Counted from the first letter of the stretch, positions 52,201-63,076 are shown. The stretch is 64,000 nucleotides of DNA from Acridotheres tristis (GCA_037013685.1 CM072891.1:13368501-13432500); one strand, 5' to 3'. Notes: a model not told the origin generated them from the letters alone. Made by a program: numbers and translations.

Positions 52201-54394
52201 GCTGGTATTGTAAAGAGCCTTCTGTGCTGAGAGGGCTGGTGTTTATGTGGAAACAGAGTCCTGTGTACCTGGCTTGTTACCGGTGAGAAATCTGAAGTCT
52301 CCCTGTTGCTTAGGGGTACAGACTGTGCCAGACGGAGCGGGAGCAGCCGCCGCATTCTGCTGCTGTGGTGGCTGAGTGCTAATTGGTTTTACTGCCTGAT
52401 CATCAGGTTATTTTTGGCTTGATCAAGTTTCATTGCCAGCTGGCTGGTGGTAGAGGGGTCCTAATAGTCTAAATCTCCATGCTTGATAGAAATCTGGGCA
52501 GGGAGTTGGTTTGGTCACTGTGGGTTTGGGATGTGCAGTTGCAGAAATAAAAGATGAAAATAGCTATATTTTGGTAGTTACATGGGACGAGGGTAGTTCT
52601 AGCTCGGGGTATGCTGCACCATGGGCTTCCAGGGGAAACTCTTGATAGGCCATTTAGATAGGATGCACAAAGATGTTTTGTGACTCTCAGGTGTGTTTTT
52701 GGGTTAGACACAGGGGATTTACCTCATCCCTCAGGATTTCAGAGCCCTGAAGTGTCTGAGGTTATGAACAGACTTTAAGCATATAAAAGTGAGGAGACTG
52801 AACCTTCATATATGGTAGGAAAAAAGGAGTCTTGGGTCCCATGTGATTGGGCAACAGTGTAATGTTTGCAAGGACCAAAGTACTTGGTTGGTTGTGGATC
52901 CTGTCCTTAACCCACCTGTGTTTCCACTGCCTCCCATCTTTGCTGTGTGCATGTATTTGAGCCCAGCTCTGTGGCTGATGAGGTACAGGGTCCAGAGCAG
53001 CTGCTGTAGACACAGTACTGTCCTCAGCAGCAAAGAGACAGAACTGCAGCAGCCGGGAGGAACATCAGAAGAGCTGGACAAATCCATTACAGCTGCCAGG
53101 CCCTTGCAAGACAAAATGCAGTGGGCATCAGCCCATCTGTGAGGGTTAGGTATAGCACAGCTGTTATGGTGGATGCCCCTCTCGTGTGCACACTACCTTG
53201 TGTTGCTGCAGTGCTGGAGAACTCCCCTGGGCTCTGCCAGATTGCTCCCAGAGAACTCCAGAATTGGAATGGGACACTGCTTCTGCTTCATACTTCACAT
53301 CGGTTCTCAACCTGTGCTTTGTAAAAGATGCTTAGGCATGGCAAGTGCCCTGTTAGGCTGTTACAAAGGACACACATCCACTGCACCTTCTTGGATAATT
53401 CTTAGGCGTAACAAATCAAAGCAAGCTGAAGATGTTGAGTTGTCTTGGGCATGCTGGCTTGGGAAATCTAAAACAGAAGAGGAAGAATCCTCTCACTGGT
53501 CTGAACATGATAGAGCTGAACAAACTTGCGTCCAACTTAAATGTATAAATATTTCATTGTCCCAGCTTGACTCCAGTTTCATACTCTCTTCCCCTGCTTG
53601 CAGATGGGAAGTGCCATCAAGCCCTTGGAGTGAGAGGTTCTGTAGTGCCACCTCTTTAATTCAAGCACCACTGCTTTGTCAGGTAGAGCAGGCTGCGCTG
53701 TGGATGACAGTGCCATCCAGCTTAGCAGTAGGCAGCATCCCTGTCCCCAGGGCTCTGGGGAGCCATGTCCTCCAGGCAGGCAGCTTTCCCCCACGGGCAG
53801 TTATGCCCTGGCTGGCGGGAGCTGCAGGCAGTCTCAGCTGCAGGCAGTCGGCTGCAGGCGCTGCCGGAGCAGGGTCTGGTTCTGCGCCTCCCGTGGGCGC
53901 GCAGCTCCGGCTGCTGCAGCGCCGTGGCGTGTGCGGTGGAGGCTCCTCTCTCCCACGCTGCGGAGCTCTCCTCTCCAGACGCTGGCAGGGAAGCAGAGAC
54001 GTTGGGGGAAGAGCTGTGGAGGTGGGAGAGATTGAGCTATCATTGGCGTGGCACCACTGGGGTTTCTTTGCACCACTAAGCAGTAGCTATCAAAATTGAA
54101 TGCGGTATGCTGAACAGCTGAGCAAGGGAGCAGACACTGAAAAGAGCCTGTGAAGAAAAGGGATCTATAAGGAAAAAACCCTCTTTCAGCTGCACATAGG
54201 CACTGCCCGTCACAGAGAGCTGTGGCAGGGAGTAGGAATTGCCTGTTTATGGTGGTTGACCTGCACAGTCCCTGGGATGCTTGGAAAAAGGATTAAGGAG
54301 GAGAGAATCGCAGGAGAAAGAGGAGGTGGAGGTTTCCCTTTGCAAACTCACAGGCTAATAGAAACCGTCCTCTAAATTGTCAGTGTGTCAGGAT

Positions 54395-54790
54395 ACGTTA
54401 ATGTAAGTATAATGTTTTCAAATCCTCAGCATCTTCTATCTGAATGTCACTGAATTTGCGCTAATTGCATTCATTAGCTCGTTAGCCATTAATATTCAGC
54501 GTTCGTGAGGCTGGCTCTGTCTCTGGACGATGGGGATAATGAGATGTGCGACTGGCTGCGGGGCCATGCCATAGCTCTAGGAGCGTGGGTTTATGCATCA
54601 GATTGTTTTATTGGCATTTGTGTCTGGCCTGTGTTGTCCCGGCTCTTGGCCAGTGGCTTACCGCAAATTAGTGGAAACTCTTAATGGGAGAGCAGTGTTA
54701 ATGATGATGTGGATAAATTTCCACCAACTCCTGCTCTGAAAGCAACTGCCCAGACAAATGATGAAGGCAATTTTTGATCTTTTGGCCTTA
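54395..54790. other. Candidate intronic enhancer in TP53I11 intron 1
   Basis: The sequence at about 54455-54500 combines GCGCTAATTGCATTCATTAG with CATTAATATTC, giving several homeodomain and POU-like cores in 45 bases. A second AT-rich motif group follows at 54660-54720. It lies 2.3 kb before the coding exon, in otherwise ordinary intron. Confidence 0.3.
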
Positions 54791-56859
54791 AGCCAGTTGC
54801 TAAACTGTCTCTGTAATCACAAAGCTATTCAGTGCAGTCTTCACTGGTGAGTCATGGAGTCCCACCTTTCTTTGCTTCTTGCTCTCAGGAGAAATTCTCT
54901 ATTACTTTTTTCTCCCTCCTTCCTTTCTCTTTTTTCTCCCCCCATCCCATCTTCCCTTCCTCTGGCATTTCTGACCATGAGGTCAGAGCAGGAGGTGTGG
55001 GCATCAGGCTTTGCCTAGTATGAAACCAGGAAAGATCCAGAAGTGCCAGGATGGCATGGCCAGCCCACTCAGCACCCCGAGTCCTGTCAAGACCAGCAAG
55101 CCTCAGGTGTCTTATCCCTGAGGAGAGTCAGTAGGATGCTCCTGCTCAGGCCCTCTGCCAGGCTTTCCTCCTTATTTTAGAGATGTGGGATGGCCTCAGA
55201 ATGAGAGAGAGGAGCATTCACCACAGGACTGTTGCTTCACAATTGGAATGGATGGCTTTGGTCAGAAAATGCTGGGCCAGAAGTATCACAGCAACAACAT
55301 GTTTTGGGAGTTCTAGTGGGAAACCACTCAACATCCAACCTTGTGAGTCTGGGTCAGCCAGGAGCAGAATAAATTGCAGAAAGTGCAGCTAGTTAAAGAG
55401 GTTGAGCTTTTTTTTTAGACACATCACTCTGGCTTTAGGGTGGATTTTGTGTGCAGATTATCTAGATTTGAATACACACAATTTATTGTGACAGTTTAGG
55501 TTGGCAAACCCCAGACATGACAAATCTTTCAAACTTTTCTACTGTCAGCTACCATTTGAGCTTCCTGCCTTGTGCTGAAAGGTAGGCCTGAGTATACAGC
55601 TTCTACCGTCCTCCTGTGTGGTTGTTTTCCAGTTCTGAAATATTTCTAGACCCAGACTGTTGCATCTGGCTTTGTGCTGCCTTTCCAGGAACCTGGGTGG
55701 AATAAGAGCAAAAAACCCACAACCAAACAAGCCCTGCTACAATCCAAAAGAAGTACCTCCAAAGCACTGAGTAGCTCAGCTGGCTCACTGAAAAGCATTT
55801 TGCCTGGTCTGCTGAAAGGATTTTATCAAACCCTTATCATGGGATTCACCTTTTGCACCATCCCAGCAAGACCTCTTAACTTTGCCTTAAAGAAAGAGTT
55901 ACACTGGGCACTTGCAGACAGGACTGGCTGTTCTTGTCTGAACCACCACAGGGAAGGGTTTTCCTTTGAGAGGGAAGTCCCTGGAAGGCATTGGAACAAC
56001 ATTTGCACGCACAATGCTAAAATAATGGTATCTCATTTTATTACTCTCCAAAGACCTGTGAAATATTTCGACATCAGCATAAATTGTTTCTTCCTGGGGC
56101 AGCTCTGGGAAGACTTGGCTGGGGCGTGAGGCTGCTAGTGCTTGGGCTGGATTAGCTGTGTTTGGTGCCTGGGGAGAATTTCTGTGGGTCTCTGGAAGGG
56201 TGAAGTGGCAAATAGAAAAAAGTGTTTGTGTTCAGCTGAGGCAAGATGAAATGAAGACAAATTGGAAGAAAAGGCTTTCTGAACTGAGGATTCAAACTGA
56301 GAGTTTCCAGGGTTTTATGACTGCAGGATGAGACAGAGTCATTTCATGGGACTTAATACCTGTACCTTTATATGCATGCCAGGGGAGAAGTTACCTTTTT
56401 CAATTCTCATTGCCTGTGTTTACTTATCCCAGATAGTATTTGTAGTTTCTAATTGCCATCATTTCCCAGAAAGCCAAGTGAGTGTCTTCAGGGAAAAATC
56501 ATGCCTCTAGCTTCTTCTTGTTCGGCTGATAAGTTCTGGCACAGCCTGGGGGCTGCAGCATCTGAGGCGGGGACACACAAATAATTGATACTTGTGTGGG
56601 GTTTGACCTGAAATGGCAGCTGAAGAATGTGATGTATTGCATGGGAAAAGAAAAAAGGCCAAGCATTACTTAATGATTTTAATTCCCCTAGTCTGAGACG
56701 CACTTAATTCCCCTAATCTCAAAAACAGCAAAGAGGTATTGAGCGTTGCCTCATGCTGAGATAGACAAGATTATGGTTTGTAGGTCAAAAGCATTTATAA
56801 CTAAATGTCCATGCTAAATCCACTCTGCTCTGAGTCTTTTCTTTCCCCCTCCATGGCAG

Positions 56860-57229
56860 ATCCCGGAGAGGGCAGGATCATTCTGAGATGAGCCACCTGT
56901 AACTGGGGCCGGCCTCGTTGCCAGGGCTCCCTGCCCCGCGAGGATGAGGAGCCGTCTGCCGATCTAACAGAAAGGTTTGGTGGCGGTGGTTGTTTTATTT
57001 TTTCCAAACGTCGTGAAGTTTCATGTGAGAGCAGAGCCACTTCCTGCACCCTCCTTGTGCCACCTCGCAGCCAAGGGCTCGGCGGGGCTGGGCCACCACC
57101 ATGGCGGCGAAGCAGCCCCCGCCGCTGATGAAGAAGCACAGCCAGACCGACCTGGTGAGCAGGCTGAAGACACGCAAGATCCTGGGCGTCGGCGGGGAGG
57201 ATGATGATGGCGAGGTCCATCGCTCCAAG
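56860..57229 (+). other. TP53I11: TP53I11 exon 2: 5' UTR plus first 43 codons
   Basis: The coding part is 57101-57229 (phase 0 at its end) and the donor is AAG|GTGAGG. The 5' boundary is ambiguous. A long pyrimidine run ending CCATGGCAG makes an acceptor at 56858-56859. A second pyrimidine-rich candidate ends CCACCTCGCAG at about 57070. I used the upstream one because its polypyrimidine tract is longer. The coding part encodes the whole hydrophilic N-terminus, including the basic KTRK and acidic EDDD patches. Confidence 0.7.
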
Positions 57230-60200
57230 GTGAGGGCAGCAGAGTGGGAAGTAATGATGGAAAAGGGACCTTGTACTGGGCAAACCAGGGTTTTGCCCAT
57301 CCGTGTGGTTTGGGGTAGTCACAGCCAAGCATTGTGAAGAGGAGCATGTTCACATAAACAGCTCTGGGCAGTGTGCACATGACAGCAGGACAGGTACTGT
57401 GACACCCTCAGGGCTGTGCAGGAGCCTGTGCTCCATCAGGATGTGACATGCAGGTGTTGTGTGTGAGGAGTCAATTCCCTTCTTCCATAGGTAAGAGGAA
57501 ACAGGAGTTAGTGTTGACCCTTCCCCAGCAGCATGCTGCAGGTGGCTGATCTCAGTAAGGAAGCAGTAGGGGCTGCAATTCCTGATGGAAATCAAGGCAG
57601 GTGTTGGGACCAAAGAGTCACAGCTGAATCCTTTGTCCTCCTCCTTCCAACCATCTCAGAGATAAACTCCCACATGGGATTAGATATGTGGTTTTGGGCT
57701 AGTGAGTACTGCCTAAAGACACTGGAAGGATCTGCTTACCTTGTGCCTTTCATTTGAATTTCAGATTAGCCAAGTACTGGGAAATGAAATCAAGTTTGCA
57801 GTCCGGGAACCACTGGGACTCAGGTAAGGTACCAGATCACCTTGGAGCTAGGCTATCTGAGGCCCCTTGGCCACAGCATCCTGGCCAGCTTTGGTTTCTG
57901 ACACCAACTCTGCTGCTGTGCCAGCATCACTGCTCCCTGCAGGGGCTTCTGGCAGGCTATGGAACCAGACAGGCTCTGCATTCTTCCCCCATAAATGAGC
58001 CTGAGGCCCTCAAGTTCTTGTCTCATTGCATGTGCAGAGAACTTCAAGGGCTATGAGGGGCTGGAGGAGCTCCTGTTCTACTGTATGACAGGGTGGTGTG
58101 TCCTGTGGGGACGCTGCACTGCAGCATCCTCTTGGCAGGGTCACTTCCCCCTTTGCTTGGGTGAGGGGGAGTCTGGCTCTGTCTCACCAGCAAGACTGGT
58201 CTGCATGTTGAGGCTGGAGCCAGCGGGATGTGGAAAGCTGAGTCCTTCCATGGGAGCTTTCTGGCTGTCTCACTTGTGCATGGGGGAAGGATGAAGGCTG
58301 ATGACCAAGCAGGCAGCCAGAAATGCTCTGTGAAGTATGAGTGATGGGGTCACCTCTGAGCTCATGCTGGGTCCTCTGTCTTTCTCCCCTCTCATGCAGG
58401 GTCTGGCAGCTGGTTTCCGCCATCATGTTCTCCGGGGTTGCCGTCATGGTGAGTGAGGGATGTGGTCCTGGCAAGAACCAGCTCCTGACTGCCCAAAGGG
58501 AGCCCCAGCATGGCCCTTCGTTCCCTGGCATTTCTCTTCCTCCCCTGTCCCCAGCAGCTCCTGCCACTTTCTCCTGCGAGGCCTCTGTCCTCACTGTGTC
58601 TCAGGAATGGGCTTTGCCAAACAGGCAGTTCGTTCCTGTCACCAGAGTCTGTTTTCATTAGCAGGGCCCATAAACCAAGGAATGGCAGCCAGAAACCAGC
58701 CATGCAGCCGATAGCTGACATGGTGATGCTTCTGCACCTCCTTAATGTCCCGTTTCCTGGCCAGCAGCTCCAGTCCCACAAAGGCATGGGTGCTGGAGCC
58801 CTGCTGCCCAAGAGGACCTGGCTTGGTGTCCCTGGCCAGTTCAGGTTGCTGAGTTTCTCTCTCGCCCCTGCCAGGCCCTCGCTTTCCCTGACCAGCTCTT
58901 TGATGCCATCTTTGAGGAGGAGTCGGTGAGCAGCAAGACTCCCATCCGGCTCTATGGAGGAGCCCTCCTCAGTGAGTGCCGTACCATGTTCTGGGGCACG
59001 CTGCTGCCCCGCACAGTAAGGGGACAGTGGCTGAAACAGCAGCAGGGACAAAGTCCGACACCTGCAGCTGGAGGGCAGAACATCTGCTGTTAGCAAAGCA
59101 ATTGCTAAGGGGTGTTTTGAAAAGCTTGGTTACTGCCGCTCTTTCCTAGAGGGGATTCAGGCGCGCTGCAGGCAAGGTTAAGAAGAGCTGTGCGTGCTCT
59201 GAATCTCAGGGGGCTCACCCCATGTACCCCAGCAAAGGCAGCCTGCAAGGGGGCCCGGGGAGAGGCGCTGGGCCGCGGCGGGGGAGATGGGGCGGGCGGC
59301 GGCATCCCGGCAGGAGGGGGCGAAGGACGAGGAGGTGCGGGGAGCTGGCAGAAGCGGTGTGGGAAGGGAAAGGGGCCCGAGCCGCGTCCTGCAGCGGCAC
59401 CGCGCGGGGCGGGCGGGAAGCGCGGCCTCGGCGTGCCCTGGTGTCGCGGCCCCCTCGGCGTGCCCTGGTGTCCCGGCCCCCTCGGCGTGCCCTGGTGTCG
59501 CGGCCCCCGGGGGTGCCCTGGTGTCGCGGCCCCCTCGGCGTGCCCTGGTGTCCCGGCCCCCGGGGGTGCCCTGGTGTCCCGGCCTTCGGTCAGCGCGCCC
59601 CGCTGTCCCCCGCAGGCATCGCGCTCATCATGTGGAACGCGCTGTACACGGCCGAGAAGGCCATCATCCGCTGGAGCCTGCTGGCCGAGGCCTGCTACTT
59701 CGCCGTGCAGTTCCTGGGTGAGTGCCCGCGGGCCGGCCGGGACGAGGGAGGAGGGTGCGTGGTGGGAAGCGAGGATCCATGGTGGGCATCTTCCCAGCCA
59801 GCTAGCTTGCCTTTTCTCTCCCCCGTGGAATAGCCTCTGTCCTGAGCTGCTCCTTGAACATCACCCTCTGACAATTCATTAATTTTTCTCCCTGAACGTG
59901 TCCTGGGCTTCATAGCCAGCACAGGTCATTGTTGGAGCAGACTGCCTAGATGCAGGGTCTAACAAGAAAAGATTTTAGCAACCTGCACTAAAAAGGGTGA
60001 TGTTCAGTGTTACCAAAACAGAGCATAACAGTTTAGCTTGTTTCTAGGGAGCTTATCTATATTTAACAATGAAGGGGGTTCTTGTATGTGTGTGTGTGTC
60101 TTTGTAGCTCAGTGTGTAGCTGGTTTAGGTAGGAGCTGTGTGTTGGTGGCCAGAAAAGAGAGGTGTACGACAGAGGCGATGTGTGTGCGCTGTGCATGTT

Positions 60201-60656
60201 TTGTAGATGCTCTTAAAGTTGAGAAAGTTTATCAGCCCTGAAGTGTTCAAGCCACAAAGCAAGTCAGGAGGATGTGACTCCCAGACTCACTCTATAAGAG
60301 AGAGTTCTGGGGTCCATAGCAAGCTTCAAGGCTGGGAACAGAAGCTAGTGTGGAGCCTCTGCCGTGCTCACTGAGCGTGTGAACGAGCTGCTGCGCTCGT
60401 AAGGCTCAGCAGTTCCTGCCGGAGCTCTGCATTAGAGGGCAGCAGAAAACAGCGTTATGCTATGTGTCTCCTTTTGGTTTTGCATCACCAACCTCTGCCT
60501 TGTTTCCCTCCTTCTCCTCCAGTTACCACTGTCTCCCTCGTTGAGAGTAGCCGGATAGCCACAGGTGCTGTGCTCCTCCTGGTCAGCCGAGCCCTCTTCA
60601 TCCTCATCAGCATTTATTATTATTACCAAGTTGGACGTCGTCCCAAGAAAGTCTAA
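57101..60656 (+). CDS. TP53I11: TP53I11 coding region, six exons, 189 aa, complete
   Basis: Joining the six coding exons listed separately gives 129+59+49+97+102+134 = 570 nt, which is 189 codons plus TAA. The product starts [15 protein letters not shown] and ends [13 protein letters not shown], which I recognise as tumour protein p53-inducible protein 11 (PIG11). The N-terminal 60 residues are polar, with a basic stretch followed by an acidic EDDD patch near residues 33-36, and look cytosolic. Four hydrophobic segments follow at about 64-83, 103-123, 133-151 and 160-180, then a short basic tail. This indicates a four-pass membrane protein. The start is chosen because CCACCATGG is a near-ideal Kozak context and matches the family start. 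The human gene is known as p53-induced and linked to apoptosis and to restraint of epithelial-mesenchymal transition; its biochemical activity is unclear. All introns are GT-AG, there are no frameshifts, and the length equals that of the human protein as I recall it. Confidence 0.96.
57765..57823 (+). CDS. TP53I11: TP53I11 coding exon 3 (codons 44-63)
   Basis: The acceptor TTTGAATTTCAG precedes ATT AGC CAA, and the donor is CTCAG|GTAAGG. The exon is 59 nt and ends in phase 2, with an Arg codon split as AG/G. It encodes [20 protein letters not shown], the amphipathic stretch before the first membrane helix. It is too short for a simple ORF scan to show. Confidence 0.95.
58400..58448 (+). CDS. 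TP53I11: TP53I11 coding exon 4 (codons 63-79)
   Basis: The acceptor CTCATGCAG is followed by G GTC TGG CAG, which completes the split Arg codon. The exon ends after GTC ATG with donor GTGAGT, phase 0. At 49 nt it is the smallest coding exon, and it carries most of the first predicted membrane helix ([16 protein letters not shown]). Confidence 0.95.
58875..58971 (+). CDS. TP53I11: TP53I11 coding exon 5 (codons 80-112)
   Basis: The acceptor CCCCTGCCAG is followed by GCC CTC GCT TTC, and the donor is CTCA|GTGAGT with a Ser codon split as A/GC (phase 1). It encodes the end of helix 1, an acidic loop (FEEESVSSK) and the start of helix 2 (RLYGGALLS). From memory, the EEESV loop is the part that differs most from the human protein, while the flanks are nearly identical. 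Confidence 0.95.
59433..59592 (+). repeat. GC-rich 26-27-bp minisatellite, six copies, in TP53I11 intron 5
   Basis: The core GTGCCCTGGTGTC starts at 59433, 59460, 59487, 59513, 59540 and 59566, giving spacings of 27, 27, 26, 27 and 26. Copies differ mainly at one base (GCGG or CCGG) and in the linker (CCCCCTCGGC or CCCCCGGGGG). The array ends about 25 bases before the exon 6 acceptor. Confidence 0.95.
59616..59717 (+). CDS. TP53I11: TP53I11 coding exon 6 (codons 112-146)
   Basis: The acceptor GTCCCCCGCAG is followed by GC ATC GCG CTC, and the donor is TTCCTGG|GTGAGT with a Val codon split as G/TT. The 102-nt exon encodes the rest of helix 2 ([14 protein letters not shown]), a basic turn with IIRW, and helix 3 (ACYFAVQFL). 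Its codons are strongly GC-ending, like the GC-rich intron just before it. Confidence 0.95.
60084..60100 (+). repeat. Short TG microsatellite in TP53I11 intron 6
   Basis: About seven TG units between exons 6 and 7. Confidence 0.8.
60523..60656 (+). CDS. TP53I11: TP53I11 coding exon 7 (codons 146-189 and stop)
   Basis: The acceptor TTCTCCTCCAG is followed by TT ACC ACT GTC, and reading continues to TAA at 60654-60656. It encodes the end of helix 3, the loop VESSRIATG, helix 4 ([18 protein letters not shown]) and the basic C-terminus VGRRPKKV. The tail is lysine-rich but is not a canonical KKxx ER-retrieval signal, because position -4 is Pro. Confidence 0.95.
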
Positions 60657-60737
60657 TTCCTGGGCTTTTTTGTTATGGGAAAGGTGGGAGGGGGGAGTTT
60701 GTGTCGGTAATTTTGCGTTTTAATTATAATTTTTTAA

Positions 60738-60760
60738 TTTTTTTTTTTTTTTTTTTTTTT
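60738..60760 (+). repeat. T23 homopolymer directly followed by AG
   Basis: A run of 23 T lies about 80 bases after the stop codon and ends in AG. It could be a plain homopolymer. It also has the form of a perfect polypyrimidine tract with an acceptor dinucleotide. Length is likely to vary between individuals. Confidence 0.9.
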
Positions 60761-61749
60761 AGTCCCTTTTGGTTCTCAAGTAGTTTCCTTCTTTACCGGC
60801 ATGAATTAGTGTGTAACCCAGTGCCAGGTGAAATGGGGGGAGCAACATCAGCAGGACCCCCCAGCCCCTCTGCAGGAGGTGAGGAGCAGCAGGAGGAAGG
60901 CTCAGGGAAGTGTGTGGGCCTGGCAGGCTCAGGGAAAAAAGCCAGTTTTCTATGAGAAACTGGCTGATGGGATCACAGGCTCTGAACCCACTGGAACAAA
61001 GCACAAAATAAGGCCAGCATATTGAAACCAAATCCCTGAGGAGACAGGGCAGTAAGACAGCCAACAAAGCACTTGGCTACTCTACGTGGTAAGCCTTTCA
61101 CCTCTCCTGGTTTTCAGCCCAATTCCCTTTTAGCAAGTACTGACTGTCTAGGTAGGCAGGTGCTGGATGGGGGCAAGTTCAGTGCTTTGCAAACAGCTCT
61201 TTCTTTCCTCACTGCCAGAGGTGCATTTTTGTGTAGTTCATAGTTTTGCACCAGATGCTGTGCAGAGCTTGGCAGGAGATACAGCAAAAGAAGAGGGAGA
61301 ACCCTTGCTTGTTCCCTCTGCAGGGACAGCACTGGGAACATGGAGCAACTTGAATTACAAGATGTGAGAAGTGAAGGAAGCTATTGGAAATAGCCCATTG
61401 AGCACAAAGACATCCCCTTGTTTGGGGTGTTTCGTGAAGTTTCTAGGCTGGGGTCCTGTCCCCTTCACCCCAGAACACTTCCTACAGTTGAAGCTTTACT
61501 AATGTTAGTAGCAGTGGTGGGTGTGCAGTAGCTTTATCTGATGCTTTAGTTGAGCAGGGGCTGGAGTGCTGTTGTGGTTAGCACTGGTAAGAGCAGAGGA
61601 CTGTAACAGTAGGAGCCTCTGCACAGATGCTTGGGTCAGTGAGCAGCCTCTAGACGTGGGCTCTGGCTGTGGGAGATGGTGTTCCAACTCTGCTAATATC
61701 TGCATCACATCTCTTCTGATGTTGAGAAGAGAGCACCAAAGTTTGTAGC

Positions 61750-61755
61750 ATTAAA
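61750..61755 (+). promoter_or_regulatory. Variant ATTAAA polyadenylation signal
   Basis: ATTAAA sits in an AT-rich patch about 1.1 kb after the stop codon. It would give a shorter alternative 3' UTR. It may equally be chance, since the surrounding sequence is a run of A and T. Confidence 0.3.
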
Positions 61756-63070
61756 ATATTTAATATTTAACTGGGATGAAAAACAGCATGGAGCAAAGCA
61801 TACGATGGCAAGGATAGACCAAATGTGCTTTAGTACTCACTAGCCAGTTTCTCCACCACCTCCTGGGCTTAACAGCATTGACTGCCCTGCATCCTAGTGC
61901 TTTCCATGTGGATTATCCCTGTTCACAGCTTGAGGCAGCATTTTTTATTCTCCATGGGACTAAAGCCAGAAGGTCTGTGTACAGGATATAGACTTGTTAC
62001 TCATGCACTACTGTTGACTGGATCAAAGCATGCCCTGGAATATAGCTGACGTTCCAAAATCCCAGTAGAAAGATTCCTACACAAACAGAACTGCTTGTGT
62101 GAACAACAGTCCTCAAGCCACTGGTAAGACTGGGATCTACAGCTATTCCTATTTAATATCTTAGTAGAGTTAGAAGAAGGTAGTGGGTAGTTATTGTATG
62201 TTGTGTTAGTGCTTTTGGCATTTAGAAGCAGCTGCATAAGCTTGGGACACTGTGTGCATTGTACTTACTGGCCATGCAAAATGTCTGTCACATCAGAATA
62301 TTGGAAATTGTTGAATCAGGAAACATCACAACCGTAATGTAGTTTTTTGCCTAATAAGTAAATCAAATGGAGAGGCAACATCCAACAGCAGGCTAAGTTT
62401 TGGAGCCTCATGACAACACACGCTTGTCAAGCTGCTTTCAGCATGTCCAAAAATGATGCTGAGCAACTAAAACTTTTAATTAAGAAGAGTGTTCCTGTTC
62501 AGATGGAAGAATTGGGGTCTAAGAGGGAAACCTTTCCCTGTGAGGCATGTAATGATCAGATATAGGCTGGAGAGGATCAGAAATTAGACCAAGTGGTGCA
62601 GCATGCAGGAGCTGGAGCATGGCATGCTGTGGCTGTTGCTCTCCCCTGTGCATCACCTGCATGGGCAGCTGCAATGGCCTCAGTGTGGCACTTTGGCTGT
62701 AGTTTTGGGTAGAGGTACGTGAAGTTTGATTCTTTGTGTTTTGGGGCGTCACATGAATGTATACACAGATTGATGGTTGATATTTGGGGGGGTGGGAAAT
62801 TGTGTTCCTAGGACAGACAAGTAAAACCTACCACAGCAAAAGCAGCCTTACAGAAGAAGGAAATGGAGGGTCGTCTTCTTCATGCTGCCTCCCATCTGTG
62901 TTGGCCACAGGTCCCATGAACTTAGTTATGACTTGGGTCTGATTAGCGTACCTTAAAATGTCATCCCACAGGTGAGAGAAATGAGTTACTGCAGTATGTG
63001 ATAGACTTCTTGATGGTTAGATCAGATGGGAGGGTGCAGTAAGCAGTTACAGCTCTCCAGGGCAGCTCTA

Positions 63071-63076
63071 AATAAA
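63071..63076 (+). promoter_or_regulatory. Canonical AATAAA polyadenylation signal
   Basis: AATAAA lies about 2.4 kb after the TP53I11 stop on the sense strand, with T-rich sequence soon after it. It is the first canonical hexamer I noticed downstream of the stop codon. Confidence 0.45.

Larger units (their letters stand above)
40920..56859 (+). other. TP53I11: Probable TP53I11 intron 1, about 15.9 kb
   Basis: If exon 1 is correct, this whole stretch is intronic. After the CpG island it is mostly unique sequence of ordinary composition. I saw no exon of another gene, no CR1 and no LTR in it. It holds short simple repeats (a TG/TA run at 49234-49260 and T and G runs at about 50380-50403), a palindrome at 46446, a local GC-rich patch at about 53860-53970 and a homeodomain-site-rich patch at about 54.4 kb. 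Unannotated alternative 5' UTR exons cannot be excluded. Confidence 0.5.

Noticed and set aside
55674..56129. 151-codon frame on the + strand just before TP53I11 exon 2
   Set aside because: No family resemblance and no good splice signals linking it to the gene; probably a chance frame.
59190..59882. GC-rich frames of 144-230 codons around TP53I11 exon 6
   Set aside because: They come from the GC-rich minisatellite and read-through of exon 6 into introns. Only 59616-59717 is coding.
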